From assembly GCF_023558375.1 (NCBI RefSeq), contig NZ_CP083761.1, positions 62,001-126,000 on the forward strand: DNA of 64,000 nucleotides. The letters are read 5' to 3'. Below are positions 28,838 to 38,078 of the stretch, one piece after another (within the stretch, counting starts at the first letter, position 1; each line of letters starts with the position of its first letter). This DNA comes from Chroococcidiopsis sp. CCMEE 29. Lineage in GTDB: Bacteria > Cyanobacteriota > Cyanobacteriia > Cyanobacteriales > Chroococcidiopsidaceae. Under the pieces are notes generated by a model. That model was not told the DNA's origin. It saw nothing but the letters and a program-made list of their open reading frames with translations, and searched no databases. A program made the translations under genes and the position numbers.

Positions 28838-30229
28838 CTATGGTCTGTTTAGCAAACCTTTATCAACTGCTCTAGCAGGAGAATAACTGGCAATTAAAGC
28901 TACCATCAGCCACCAGAGAGTATTAACCTCAGGTCGATACAAAACTGTATCAAATGTGTTGTGAGCTAGCGTACCTAATAGGGTAGCGATCGCACCAATT
29001 AACCAAAATGCCTCGCGGCTACCAAGCGATCGCAGTCGTCGCAGTTGCCCAATTCCGGCATTAAAAGTTACGATTAGCAGCCAAATAAAACAAGCTAAGC
29101 CAATTAAACCAGTTTCTACCGCAACCTCCAGCACAAAGGAATAGGCACTCAAAGCATTAAAACGAGGTCGCTGATATAAGGGATAAATTTGGTTAAAGGC
29201 AGTGTTACCCGGACCAATGCCCAAAATTGGGTGATCGCGGATCATCTCCATCACAGCTGCCCAAACATTAATACGGAAGTTATTACTGCTGTCTCCTCTT
29301 CCGGCAAAAATACTAAGAACGCGATCGCGCACTGGCTCCACGAATAGCACTGCTGCTATCAATAATAGGGAAGTACTTGCCAAAAGAATGGGTAACGACC
29401 AAGTACGCCAAAATGGAGGTAGGTGGACACTCACCTGATACAGCAGCAATATCAGCAAGGCAACAATCGCCACTAGTAAACCAATCCAACCACCGCGACT
29501 AAAAGTTAGTACCAAGCAGGCGGAATTAACGACAAACATCGTTAGCGCCAGAAACTTAGGAATCCACCTCCGCCAAGCAAACACCGCCACCAGGCTAAAG
29601 ACAACCGCTGGTAAAAGATAGCCAGCCAGCAAGTTAGGATTACCTAAATAGCTATAAACCCGGGTAGTTTTAGCCAAATTAGATTGTGGATCAACCCAGG
29701 TAGCGAGGGCAGCTGCGCCAAAAAACCATTGCCGCAACCCGTAAACGCTAACAAGTAGGGCTACATGGAGATAGAGAGTGATTAGCAAAGATCGGACCCG
29801 CGGCGATCGCAGAATCCTGGCAGCAAGCGCAAACAGTAGTAAATAGAGGGTCAGCTTTACCCAGCCGCTAAGTGCTGCCATTTTCACAGGTGATAAAGCC
29901 GTTGCTACCGTGGCAATCCCCCAGTAGAGTAACACTAGCAAGTGAATTGGAGTTAGGCCAGTCTCAGCTTCATCTGATAAAGTCAGCAGTACCCAAAAGC
30001 CAGCACAGGCGCCTAACAACACGCCTATTAGTGCATTCGATACAAAAGGAGCCAGACTAAATACCAGGCTGACTAGCAAAACTGCAAGCAACTCTGACCA
30101 CTGCATCAGCCAACTGCTTTGTCGCCAAGAGCGTAGTAGCCCAACTAGAGAACGGTGCAGGTAGCTTGCACCTTGCCACTGAGAAAGCGGCAAATTAGAT
30201 AAGGTGACTCGCTGCCAAACTGAATTCAT
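28838..30229 (-). CDS. ictB: IctB-type O-antigen ligase-family membrane protein
   Basis: 463 residues with about ten to twelve membrane segments. It matches the cyanobacterial IctB pattern in its N-terminus (LVGLLRSWRQSSWLMQWSE), the LTLYLLLFALAARILRSPRVRS segment and the ligase-type loop GRGDSSNNFRINVWAAVMEM followed by HPILGIGPGNTAFN. IctB was first proposed to help inorganic-carbon uptake, but the family is related to O-antigen polymerases/ligases and its activity is unsettled. It stands alone on this strand, preceded by a 34-base perfect palindrome. Confidence 0.9.
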   Translation of the reverse strand: MNSVWQRVTLSNLPLSQWQGASYLHRSLVGLLRSWRQSSWLMQWSELLAVLLVSLVFSLAPFVSNALIGVLLGACAGFWVLLTLSDEAETGLTPIHLLVLLYWGIATVATALSPVKMAALSGWVKLTLYLLLFALAARILRSPRVRSLLITLYLHVALLVSVYGLRQWFFGAAALATWVDPQSNLAKTTRVYSYLGNPNLLAGYLLPAVVFSLVAVFAWRRWIPKFLALTMFVVNSACLVLTFSRGGWIGLLVAIVALLILLLYQVSVHLPPFWRTWSLPILLASTSLLLIAAVLFVEPVRDRVLSIFAGRGDSSNNFRINVWAAVMEMIRDHPILGIGPGNTAFNQIYPLYQRPRFNALSAYSFVLEVAVETGLIGLACFIWLLIVTFNAGIGQLRRLRSLGSREAFWLIGAIATLLGTLAHNTFDTVLYRPEVNTLWWLMVALIASYSPARAVDKGLLNRP

Positions 30230-30255
30230 ATTTGAGAGGGGATAGGGGTCATACC

Positions 30256-30289
30256 ATTTTAGATTTTGGATTAATCCAAAATCTAAAAT
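30256..30289. repeat. 34-base perfect palindrome
   Basis: ATTTTAGATTTTGGATT (30256-30272) is followed at once by its exact complement (30273-30289), built from the intergenic repeat unit. It lies just upstream of ictB. Confidence 0.85.
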
Positions 30290-30347
30290 CTAAAATCGAC
30301 CAGAGGATAGCTAACTATCCTCAAAAATATACCCCTAATTTCAGATA

Positions 30348-31871
30348 CTAGAGATTTGGCTTTGCTGCTGCTAGCTCCGGTAAACTTACTACATAGCGAT
30401 AGCCTGACTCTGCTGTGCCTTGAATCGAGAATTGTCCACCGTGCAACTCTGCCAGTTCCCGACTCAGCAACAAACGTAGGCTTTCATAAGAGCGACTGAA
30501 ATTATTAGAATGCACTAGTTCCGAGTCTGATGTATCGCTTAGGCTATCTACACTTGCAGCCGCGGCGAAGGGCAGTATATGACTATTTAGCTTTTCGCCT
30601 TCCCAGTAAGTGGAAACATCTGGCATTGGTAACTGACTTAAGTGGGGATCAACAGGGGTTAGTCCTTCTCCCAGCCAGGGATGGGAAACAGAAACAGTAA
30701 GGTTGAGAATCTCCCCCTTGTGGGAGATATGGATGCGAATTATACTACCACTAGTAGCAGCTTGAATCATGCTAGAAACTAGGTGATACACTAATTGTCT
30801 AACCTTTTCCTTATCTAAAACCCAAATTTGACTTCTTCCTGGTTCCAGCGATAGACGAATTTGTTGCTCTCGCCGTTTGGCTACCTCTGCTAAGGAATTG
30901 AGCACTTGTTGACATAGCATTTCAATATCTATAGGAGTCAAATTGAGTGCCTGAATACCCTCATCCAGTACTCCCAGTTGTGAAACTTCGTTTACAAGTG
31001 AAAGCAAGTAGCGACCACTGTCTTGGATAATCTCAAGATATTCTTTCTGTTTATTCGTCAAAGGTCCGTAGATCTCGCGACTGACAACGTTAGCCATTCC
31101 CAGAACAGATGTTAGTGGTGTCCGCAGTTCCTGCGTCAGATGCTCCAGTAGTTTTAATTTTACTTGGATGATAGAACTTGCTTCAGGGATAGGAGGGATT
31201 ATGGGGTTACCTGTAGGAATAAGCGGTAAGGGAGGCAGACAGATAGCAGAGCTGAGGGACTGAGCGGTAGAGTAGAGATCTTCATTTTCCCCTGTTCCCC
31301 TGCTCCCCTGTGCCTGGAGCTTTAGCAGTTGGTTCCGCTCAAATTCACTCATGCTCCAGCGAGCCATGAGTTCTAAAAATTTTATCTGTTGGCTTGTAAA
31401 GGTGCGAGGCTGCAGATCCATGACCGCGATCGCTCCCAAGCAATTGCCAGCTGAATCTATCAGCGGCGCTCCCAGGTAAGCGCGGATACCATAACGCTGT
31501 ACTAAGATGCTATTGGCATAAGCTGAGTCACTTAGAGTATTACTAATTGCTAAAACCTGATTACTCTCTACTACCTGGGTGCAAAAGGACTCAGAGCATG
31601 GCAGCTGGCGTTCTTGTGCTAACTGATTCATTAGTCCTAGCCGCGATAAACCTACAGCTGACTTAAACCAGTGACGGTTGCGATCTAGAAATCCCAAAAT
31701 GCAGATTGGCATTTCCAACAACTGGGCAGCGGTTTGGGTGGCTTCCTCAAACACTGGTATTGTTTGTGCTTCTAGTAAGCCTAAATCTGCCAATGCCTTA
31801 AGGCGTTTTTCCATTGCTGATCCTATCCCAGCATCCGACTGATATAACAATTTGTTTTCAGGCTCTCCCAT
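30348..31871 (-). CDS. GAF-domain sensor kinase with degenerate catalytic sites
   Basis: 507 residues. A GAF domain (about 30-185) has the PCSESFCTQVVESNQVL and YLGAPLIDSAGNCLGAIAVMD pattern common in cyanobacteria. The dimerisation box that normally reads SHELRTPL is TQELRTPL, so the phosphoacceptor is Gln247 instead of His. The ATPase N box is VYHLVSSMIQAA without the key Asn, and no DxGxG is visible (SVSHPWLGEGL). Residues about 188-200 (QAQGSRGTGENED) are encoded by the CCCCTGTT-type repeat seen elsewhere between genes. It can hardly autophosphorylate by the usual route and may act as a scaffold or decoy sensor. Related Gln-containing proteins exist in other cyanobacteria as far as I recall. 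Confidence 0.88.
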   Translation of the reverse strand: MGEPENKLLYQSDAGIGSAMEKRLKALADLGLLEAQTIPVFEEATQTAAQLLEMPICILGFLDRNRHWFKSAVGLSRLGLMNQLAQERQLPCSESFCTQVVESNQVLAISNTLSDSAYANSILVQRYGIRAYLGAPLIDSAGNCLGAIAVMDLQPRTFTSQQIKFLELMARWSMSEFERNQLLKLQAQGSRGTGENEDLYSTAQSLSSAICLPPLPLIPTGNPIIPPIPEASSIIQVKLKLLEHLTQELRTPLTSVLGMANVVSREIYGPLTNKQKEYLEIIQDSGRYLLSLVNEVSQLGVLDEGIQALNLTPIDIEMLCQQVLNSLAEVAKRREQQIRLSLEPGRSQIWVLDKEKVRQLVYHLVSSMIQAATSGSIIRIHISHKGEILNLTVSVSHPWLGEGLTPVDPHLSQLPMPDVSTYWEGEKLNSHILPFAAAASVDSLSDTSDSELVHSNNFSRSYESLRLLLSRELAELHGGQFSIQGTAESGYRYVVSLPELAAAKPNL

Positions 31872-32017
31872 TGCTACCCCTACCTTAAAATGTGCTGAAT
31901 AGTCGATATCTATTCATCTAACCCCTGCCTTAGGGTTATCTACTAGTTTTAAGATTCCCAAATTTTAACGAAGAGTAACAATTAGACCCAGAAAGATTGC
32001 GGCTCATCTATATAAAA

Positions 32018-32130
32018 GGGGTCAGGGATCGGGGATCGGGGGTCAGGGATGAAAAGGCGCTTTGCGCCTCACAAGACCAAGCACCGATTGAGTAATCTTC
32101 CTCTACCTCTGACCCCTGACCCCTTCTCTA
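32018..32130. repeat. GGGATCGGGG repeats and hairpin upstream of the GAF kinase
   Basis: GGGGTCAGGGATCGGGGATC-type units at 32018-32050, a short palindrome AGGCGCTTTGCGCCT at 32053-32067 and complementary TGACCCCTGACCCC at 32109-32122. The G-rich and C-rich ends can pair. No gene is seen in the 280 bases between 31872 and 32151. Confidence 0.6.
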
Positions 32131-32151
32131 ACCCTGACCCTTCTTCGATGA

Positions 32152-32877
32152 TTAAGTGTTAAGCTTTTCCCAAGCAGGGTGAGAGAATAATCCAGCAATC
32201 ACTCGGTTCCCGCGTAGCTGATTTGACAGGGGTAAATGACCTGGAGGGGCGGTGAGGTTCCAGGTAAACTCGTTAGGATACCGCGTCCAACTATTGCCGT
32301 TTTTCCAACCAATCTTAGTCCAGAATTTTTCCCAGTTTTTACCCTGTGACAGCCAGATTTCTCGCTGAATCGAAAAGCCAAACTTGCCCTCAGAGTGAAC
32401 TACCCATAGGGTATTGATGGTTTGTAGGTCTGGAATGGGAAAGTTTTCGACCTCAGTAAAATATAGCCATTTTCTTTGCACTGCTGCTGAGCCTGCTAGT
32501 TCACACAACTTTTGCAGAGTCATACGATCTGCTGCTTGAAAATCTTGGACGGCAAGCAACTGTTGCAGTGGAATGTAGTCAATGGCGCGATCTGAGTGCA
32601 GAGGGACAATTCCCGTGGGGAAATAAGTTTGGAGAAACTCTTTCGCTGAGGTAGAGTCGGCAGTGCAAAGGATTTGATAAGCTGTGCCATCAGCACCACT
32701 GGGTGGGTTAAAGCGGCGTTGGAGTAAGAATTCCATCAACACATCTAAGCCTGCATTGCCAAGGGTAGCCAACTTGTGGATTAGTTGCTGTTGTACTTTT
32801 TCAGACCCAGATGTTAACTGCAAGCGGAGAGCAGAAAAGTCGATATTTGTGTCTGAGGTCGTGGGTGGATTAGTCAT
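32152..32877 (-). CDS. gun4: GUN4 tetrapyrrole-binding regulator
   Basis: 241 residues. An N-terminal helical-repeat part (about 10-80) and a C-terminal GUN4 core (about 90-235) match the two-part structure of the Synechocystis protein (about 233 residues). Core motifs are DFQAADRMTLQKLCELAG, INTLWVVHSEGKFGFSIQ and LTAPPGHLP followed by NQLRGN. GUN4 binds protoporphyrin IX and Mg-protoporphyrin and stimulates magnesium chelatase in chlorophyll synthesis. It is a marker of an oxygenic phototroph. It is not linked to chlH or chlI here. Confidence 0.92.
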   Translation of the reverse strand: MTNPPTTSDTNIDFSALRLQLTSGSEKVQQQLIHKLATLGNAGLDVLMEFLLQRRFNPPSGADGTAYQILCTADSTSAKEFLQTYFPTGIVPLHSDRAIDYIPLQQLLAVQDFQAADRMTLQKLCELAGSAAVQRKWLYFTEVENFPIPDLQTINTLWVVHSEGKFGFSIQREIWLSQGKNWEKFWTKIGWKNGNSWTRYPNEFTWNLTAPPGHLPLSNQLRGNRVIAGLFSHPAWEKLNT

Positions 32878-33107
32878 GCCCTCACAAGGAATGCGCGGTT
32901 AACGGGACTGATCATTAATTTAACTCGACAAAGTACGCGATCGCTCAGTCGGACAAATACCATCAGAATTTTGCCAAAAAAGCTAGCTCAGGTTACTTTA
33001 ACTAGCGGTGAAATCTGATAGCCTTCCAGAGGAGCAGCGTTTACTGTAACAATTGAAGTTTTCCGGCTTGCACTAACGTGGTGTAGCCCTCAGGAGTTGC
33101 GATAAAA

Positions 33108-34532
33108 ATGTACGAGAAAATCACTCCCCCCGATACTGGTTCCCGCATCACCTTCCACAACGGTGAACCAATTGTCCCTGACAACCCAATCATTTCTTTC
33201 ATTCGCGGTGATGGTACAGGTGTAGATATTTGGCCTGCGACTCAAAAGGTAATCGATGCTGCTGTACAAACTGCATACGGTGGAAAGCGGCAAATTAGCT
33301 GGTTCAAGGTGTACGCCGGAGATGAAGCCTGTGAAAAATACGGCACCTATCAGTATCTTCCCGCAGATACTCTCCGGGCGATTAAAGAATACGGAATCGC
33401 GATCAAAGGACCACTAACAACACCCGTGGGGGGTGGAATTCGGTCGCTGAACGTGGCACTGCGGCAGATTAATGATTTGTATGCCTGTGTTCGTCCCTGC
33501 CGCTACTACCCAGGAACACCCTCGCCCCACAAATATCCTGAAAAACTGGATGTGATTATTTATCGGGAAAACACAGAAGATATCTACCTGGGAATTGAGT
33601 GGCGTCAGGGCAGCGAAATTGGCGATCGCTTGATTAATCTACTCAACAACGAACTTATCCCTGCTACTCCCGAACACGGCAAGAAGCGCATCCCACTTGA
33701 TGCTGGTATTGGGATCAAACCGATCAGCAAGACTGGTTCCCAGCGTTTAGTGCGTCGTGCCATCAAACATGCTTTGCGGCTGCCTAAATCAAAGCAAACA
33801 GTGACTTTGGTGCATAAAGGTAACATCATGAAGTATACTGAAGGAGCCTTCCGTGATTGGGGCTACGAACTTGCCGCTACTGAGTTTCGTACCGAGTGTG
33901 TCACCGAGCGTGAATCTTGGATTCTGAGTAATAAAGAGCTAAACCCAGATATCACCCTAGAAGAAAATGCCCGTCAGATTGAACCGGGATACGCCGCCTT
34001 AACAGCGGAGAAGCAAGCCCAAGTTTGCCAGGAAGTGGAAGCAGTACTGAACGAAATTTGGACAACTCACGGCAATGGTCAGTGGCAAAACAAGGTGATG
34101 GTGAATGACCGAATTGCCGATAGTGTTTTCCAACAGTTGCAAACACGACCGGATGAGTATTCAATTCTTGCCACGATGAATCTAAACGGGGATTATATAT
34201 CTGATGCCGCTGCTGCAGTTGTTGGCGGGCTGGGTATGGCACCCGGAGCGAATATTGGTGATGAGTGTGCTATTTTTGAAGCTACTCACGGTACCGCTCC
34301 TAAACATGCAGGATTAGACCGAGTTAACCCTGGCTCTGTAATTCTATCGGGTGTAATGATGCTGGAGTTTATGGGTTGGCAGGAGGCAGCAGATTTGATT
34401 AAAAATGGCATGAGCGAGGCGATCGCGAATCGCCAAGTTACTTACGACCTAGCTAGGCTGATGGAGCCTAAAGTAGAACCGTTGAAGTGTTCGGAATTTG
34501 CTGAGGCGATTATCAAACACTTCAGTAGTTAG
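33108..34532 (+). CDS. icd: Isocitrate dehydrogenase, NADP-dependent
   Basis: 474 residues, the size of cyanobacterial Icd. Visible are [20 protein letters not shown] (shortened), the substrate segment [35 protein letters not shown] and the C-terminal HGTAPKHAG cofactor segment. It makes 2-oxoglutarate, the ammonium acceptor and nitrogen-status signal in cyanobacteria. AGGAG lies about 14 bases before the ATG. I looked for the GTA-N8-TAC NtcA site upstream and found no convincing one. It stands alone. Confidence 0.97.
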   Translation: MYEKITPPDTGSRITFHNGEPIVPDNPIISFIRGDGTGVDIWPATQKVIDAAVQTAYGGKRQISWFKVYAGDEACEKYGTYQYLPADTLRAIKEYGIAIKGPLTTPVGGGIRSLNVALRQINDLYACVRPCRYYPGTPSPHKYPEKLDVIIYRENTEDIYLGIEWRQGSEIGDRLINLLNNELIPATPEHGKKRIPLDAGIGIKPISKTGSQRLVRRAIKHALRLPKSKQTVTLVHKGNIMKYTEGAFRDWGYELAATEFRTECVTERESWILSNKELNPDITLEENARQIEPGYAALTAEKQAQVCQEVEAVLNEIWTTHGNGQWQNKVMVNDRIADSVFQQLQTRPDEYSILATMNLNGDYISDAAAAVVGGLGMAPGANIGDECAIFEATHGTAPKHAGLDRVNPGSVILSGVMMLEFMGWQEAADLIKNGMSEAIANRQVTYDLARLMEPKVEPLKCSEFAEAIIKHFSS

Positions 34533-34591
34533 TGGTTAGTGGTTAGTGGTTAGAAAAATACTAATCACTCGCCCCTAGAGACAGCTAGTTC

Positions 34592-35263
34592 TCACTCGCG
34601 TAACACATAGCCTACGCTACGCACTGTTTGAATCAAGCGCTTTTCGGTGTTGGCTTCTAACTTGAGGCGCAAATAGCGAATATAAACTTCAATAATATTG
34701 GAATCTCCCATAAAATCGTAGCCCCAGACTTGTTCCAACAGGCGATCGCGTGTAATCACTTGCCGGGGATGAGCGAGTAGGTATTCCAGTAAATCAAATT
34801 CTTTGGCGGTTAACTCAATAATTCGCGTGCCTCGGTAAACTTCCCGTGTGCGACGATTTAAACTCAGGTCAGCGAATTGCAAAACATCAGAGCCTGTTTC
34901 CTGAGTTCGTCGCAGGTGCGCCCGCACTCTGGCTAACAATTCCTCGATACTAAAGGGCTTAACGACATAATCATCAGCACCTGCATCTAAACCAGCCACG
35001 CGATCTCCCACTTCATCTTTTGCTGTTAACAGGATAATTGGCACTTGATCGCCAGTAGTTCGCAGGCGACGGCAAATTTCTACCCCTGATAAACCCGGTA
35101 GCATCCAGTCTAAAATTACCAAATCAGGATGAGACTCTCGCGCTATAGTGAGTCCGGTTAATCCATCATGCGCCACACTGACTTGATAGCCTTCATAACT
35201 CAATTCCAGTTCCACAAATCGAGCTAGTTTGACTTCATCTTCAACCACTAAGATGTGCGCCAT
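34592..35263 (-). CDS. OmpR/PhoB-type response regulator
   Basis: 223 residues from the ATG at 35263, just before [14 protein letters not shown]; an upstream TTG in frame would add 24 residues that do not look conserved. Receiver (about 1-118): acid pair ED, Asp in VILDWMLPG near 51, LLTAK and [11 protein letters not shown]. The winged helix (about 130-220) ends in [15 protein letters not shown] and [11 protein letters not shown]. It resembles the cyanobacterial RppA/NrsR group. The sensor kinase at 36139-37575 on the same strand is its likely partner, with an Uma2 gene between. A close paralogue lies at 38079-38801. Confidence 0.93.
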   Translation of the reverse strand: MAHILVVEDEVKLARFVELELSYEGYQVSVAHDGLTGLTIARESHPDLVILDWMLPGLSGVEICRRLRTTGDQVPIILLTAKDEVGDRVAGLDAGADDYVVKPFSIEELLARVRAHLRRTQETGSDVLQFADLSLNRRTREVYRGTRIIELTAKEFDLLEYLLAHPRQVITRDRLLEQVWGYDFMGDSNIIEVYIRYLRLKLEANTEKRLIQTVRSVGYVLRE

Positions 35264-35461
35264 GATGGTTTTAATAGTTTGAGCCCTAGACAGTAAGCAC
35301 GAACACAGGCTGCGATTGCTCACATTTTTACTCAACCTTTAGAGTAAAGCAAACTATTCAGATGGCTTAGTAAGGATATGCCACTTAGGGTGATCGCGGT
35401 TCCGAAACCGAAATATTTCATCAAACTCAAAACTTTTCATATTATGGTTACTTTTTATCTA

Positions 35462-36106
35462 TTACCCTAGCTGAAATTGAGCTAATAACCAAGCATAGAC
35501 TTGACCTTGATTCATCTGACGAGTACGCCGGAAAGCATCATTTAGCAGCGAAATTGATAATCCTGGCAATACCTGAGATTGAACAATCCGTCTACTACCA
35601 CCATTTTCTATAGCAAAAGCGATGACTTGGACATTCTGCACATCTACTATCCAGTATTCAGCTACTCCCAGATCCTCATACAGCAGACGTTTTTCACCCT
35701 TATCATCAGCGAGTGAGGTGTTTGCTACTTCTATTACCAAAGTTGGCGGGGGATAGATATCTAGGTCGATGATGGAAGTTCCGTAAGGGACAATATTGGC
35801 GTTTTTACCGATGTAGTAAGACACATCGGGTTGAGCATCGTCAAAGCCTGTTTTTCGGTAGGTACAATTATCTTTTCCATTCAGATCGATGCGGTTGGTA
35901 GCAGCGAACAGGCTAATAGTAGAAATAATAATTGTGTGGTCGCTGGCATGGTCATTACCTACTGGTGGCATTTCAATTCTCATTTGACCATTGTGGTAGT
36001 AGCACTTGGCTTTTTCGTAGACTTGATCTTCAATTGCCTGTATATATTCATCCCAAGTTGCTACAACCCAAGTATTAGTTGGTAGTTTTGTTTTTAATTC
36101 ACTCAT
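35462..36106 (-). CDS. Uma2-family endonuclease-fold protein
   Basis: 214 residues with the PD-(D/E)xK-like Uma2 fold abundant in cyanobacteria: EMPPVGNDHASDH near the N-terminus, the Asp in AQPDVSYYIG, then PPTLVIEVANTSLADDKGEKRLLYEDLGVAEYWIVD. The acidic and lysine residues of a metal-dependent nuclease site are all present. The biological role of this family is unknown; some members lie near transposons. It sits 32 bases after the stop of a sensor kinase gene and about 200 bases before its response regulator gene, so it interrupts a two-component pair on the same strand. Confidence 0.88.
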   Translation of the reverse strand: MSELKTKLPTNTWVVATWDEYIQAIEDQVYEKAKCYYHNGQMRIEMPPVGNDHASDHTIIISTISLFAATNRIDLNGKDNCTYRKTGFDDAQPDVSYYIGKNANIVPYGTSIIDLDIYPPPTLVIEVANTSLADDKGEKRLLYEDLGVAEYWIVDVQNVQVIAFAIENGGSRRIVQSQVLPGLSISLLNDAFRRTRQMNQGQVYAWLLAQFQLG

Positions 36107-36138
36107 AAAATATCTCTAATAACCTTTTCCCCTAATCA

Positions 36139-37575
36139 TCATTTCGACAACTGAATAGGCAAAATCACTGTAAACACACTACCCTCACTCAATTTTGATC
36201 GCACTGTAACGCTGCCACCCATCCCTTCTACAAACATTTTGACAATCGACAGCCCCAAACCACAACCACCAGTAAACCGGGTACGGGCTTCATCTACACG
36301 GTAAAATCGCTCAAAAATGCGTGATTGATGTTGCAAAGGAATACCATAACCCTGGTCGCAGACTTGAATAATTACCTTTTCTTTTTGCTGATTTAGTTTC
36401 AAGAGAATGGGTGTACTAGGGTCAGAATACTTAACAGCGTTGTCAATTAAGTTGAGCAACACTTGTTTGAGGCGGTTGTAATCTGCCTGCACCGCAATTG
36501 GGTAAGTTTCTGCCTCAATCGTAATCAGGCGATCGCTATACTGTTGTGCCATCCCCACTACTTCCTCCACTAAGTCATTCAGCACGCAAGATTCGATGCA
36601 AAAGTGCAAGTACCCACTATCTGCCCTTGCTAAATCTAGTAAGTCTTGCAACAGGCGGATAGTACGTTCTGCTTCAGAAGCGGCAGTTTCTAGGGCTTCC
36701 CGCTGAGGTGGTGTCAAGTTAGTTTCCCGGCGCAGTACGCTTTGCAAGTAACCACGCACAATCGTTAGCGGTGTGCGTAACTCGTGGGAGACATTGCTCA
36801 CAAACTGGCGTTGTTGCTCCCAGGCTTCTGACAGACGATCTAGCATCATGTTACAAGTGCTCACTAACTCTCTCACTTCTGTGGGAGTATGATGCAGGTA
36901 CAGCCGTGCTTGACCCAGATCGTCGGCAGAAATGGTTCCCGCCAGCTGGCTGATCTGTCGCAAAGGCTGTAGCGATCGCTGGATGTAGATAGCAATCGCC
37001 CCTGTAATCGCCAGCAGTGACACTAAGCTAGCAATGCCCAAACTCCGAACCACTGCCAAAAACATTTTCTGTTCTTGGGAAATATCTTGTGCCACAAATA
37101 GCTGTCCTAGTACCTTCCCCCGCACTGGCAACGGACCGCCACACAGTATAAAGTAGTGCCCGTTCATTTCGTATACTTGGGCTTGAACTGGCATTTGGGT
37201 GAGGGACGTTAAGGCAGTAGCTGTACTACGATCAGCTGGAATATTGAAATTTGCAGACTTCGCTGTAATTATGCCACTAGAATCCTTAACCCATAGGAAT
37301 GTGTTAGCAGCTGTCAGGTTATCAATTGCCTTGGGTAAGGCAGTTTCCACAGGCAACATTTCACTATAAAGCTTCACATCTCGCGGTAAGCGTTCAGCGA
37401 TTTGCTCAATTCTCTGCTTATGGCTGACAATCAAAATCTGCTGCATTTGCCAACTTGTCCAGATGGCAACACTCCCCAGCCCTACAGCTGAAACGGTGGC
37501 AATGCCAATAGTAAGACGCGATCGCAGCGAAAAAGGGTCGACATTCCTCCAGAATTTAACAATTCTTCCCATCAC
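36139..37575 (-). CDS. Membrane sensor histidine kinase with HAMP domain
   Basis: 478 residues. A membrane helix near 20-42 (IGIATVSAVGLGSVAIWTSW), an extracytoplasmic sensor region (about 45-165), a second helix near 180-200 (GIASLVSLLAITGAIAIYI), HAMP, HisKA with VSHELRTPL (His near 263), and an ATPase with NLIDNAVKYS, DQGYGIP and GGCGLGLSIV. It should phosphorylate the OmpR-type regulator at 34592-35263. The sensed signal is unknown. The Uma2 gene lies downstream on the same strand. The 503-base upstream region contains a strong hairpin. Confidence 0.94.
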   Translation of the reverse strand: MMGRIVKFWRNVDPFSLRSRLTIGIATVSAVGLGSVAIWTSWQMQQILIVSHKQRIEQIAERLPRDVKLYSEMLPVETALPKAIDNLTAANTFLWVKDSSGIITAKSANFNIPADRSTATALTSLTQMPVQAQVYEMNGHYFILCGGPLPVRGKVLGQLFVAQDISQEQKMFLAVVRSLGIASLVSLLAITGAIAIYIQRSLQPLRQISQLAGTISADDLGQARLYLHHTPTEVRELVSTCNMMLDRLSEAWEQQRQFVSNVSHELRTPLTIVRGYLQSVLRRETNLTPPQREALETAASEAERTIRLLQDLLDLARADSGYLHFCIESCVLNDLVEEVVGMAQQYSDRLITIEAETYPIAVQADYNRLKQVLLNLIDNAVKYSDPSTPILLKLNQQKEKVIIQVCDQGYGIPLQHQSRIFERFYRVDEARTRFTGGCGLGLSIVKMFVEGMGGSVTVRSKLSEGSVFTVILPIQLSK

Positions 37576-38078
37576 CCCATTACTCCATTACCCCCTCTCT
37601 GCTGCTGGTGGTGCTGGGGATGGGCAGGTCTTGTTGTAAAATCACACTGGTAAATATAAGGTTCCTGCCAACTAAATGGAGTCATCAGAGTCAAAAAGGT
37701 TGGACTTCTCTTTAGCCTACCATCGTCAATCCTAATTACTGGATTTTATTAAATTCACATTCCTTAGCAGAATTGGTCTAGGTTGAGAATTTGATTGAAA
37801 AATACCAAGAATTTTCTCAGCACATTCTTGGTATTACGCTCGTTCATTAAAAACTGACAACTGAGTGAATGTTAAGTTTAATTTAACCCAATTAATCTTG
37901 ACTTTTACTGATAAATGTGGAATGGCTACCTGCTTTAGAGCGGTGGAACCAATGATATTGACCAGATGAATATCCATTCTTTGCAAAATGACAAAACTTT
38001 GTTGCCTTCTAGGAACAAAGACAGTTTTAATCAGGAATAATCAGGAATACAACTAGTTATCCTTACTGCAATAAAAGC
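37576..38078. promoter_or_regulatory. Divergent control region with strong hairpin
   Basis: The gap between the sensor kinase and the divergent paralogous regulator. It contains an exact 12-base inverted repeat, AATACCAAGAAT (37801-37812) and ATTCTTGGTATT (37824-37835), with an 11-base loop. On the minus strand, towards the kinase gene, the stem is followed by TTTTTC, so it resembles a leader terminator or attenuator. No other gene is seen here. Confidence 0.5.

Noticed and set aside
32878-33107. NtcA site before icd
   Set aside because: TGTAAC at about 33045 lacks a matching TAC eight bases later.
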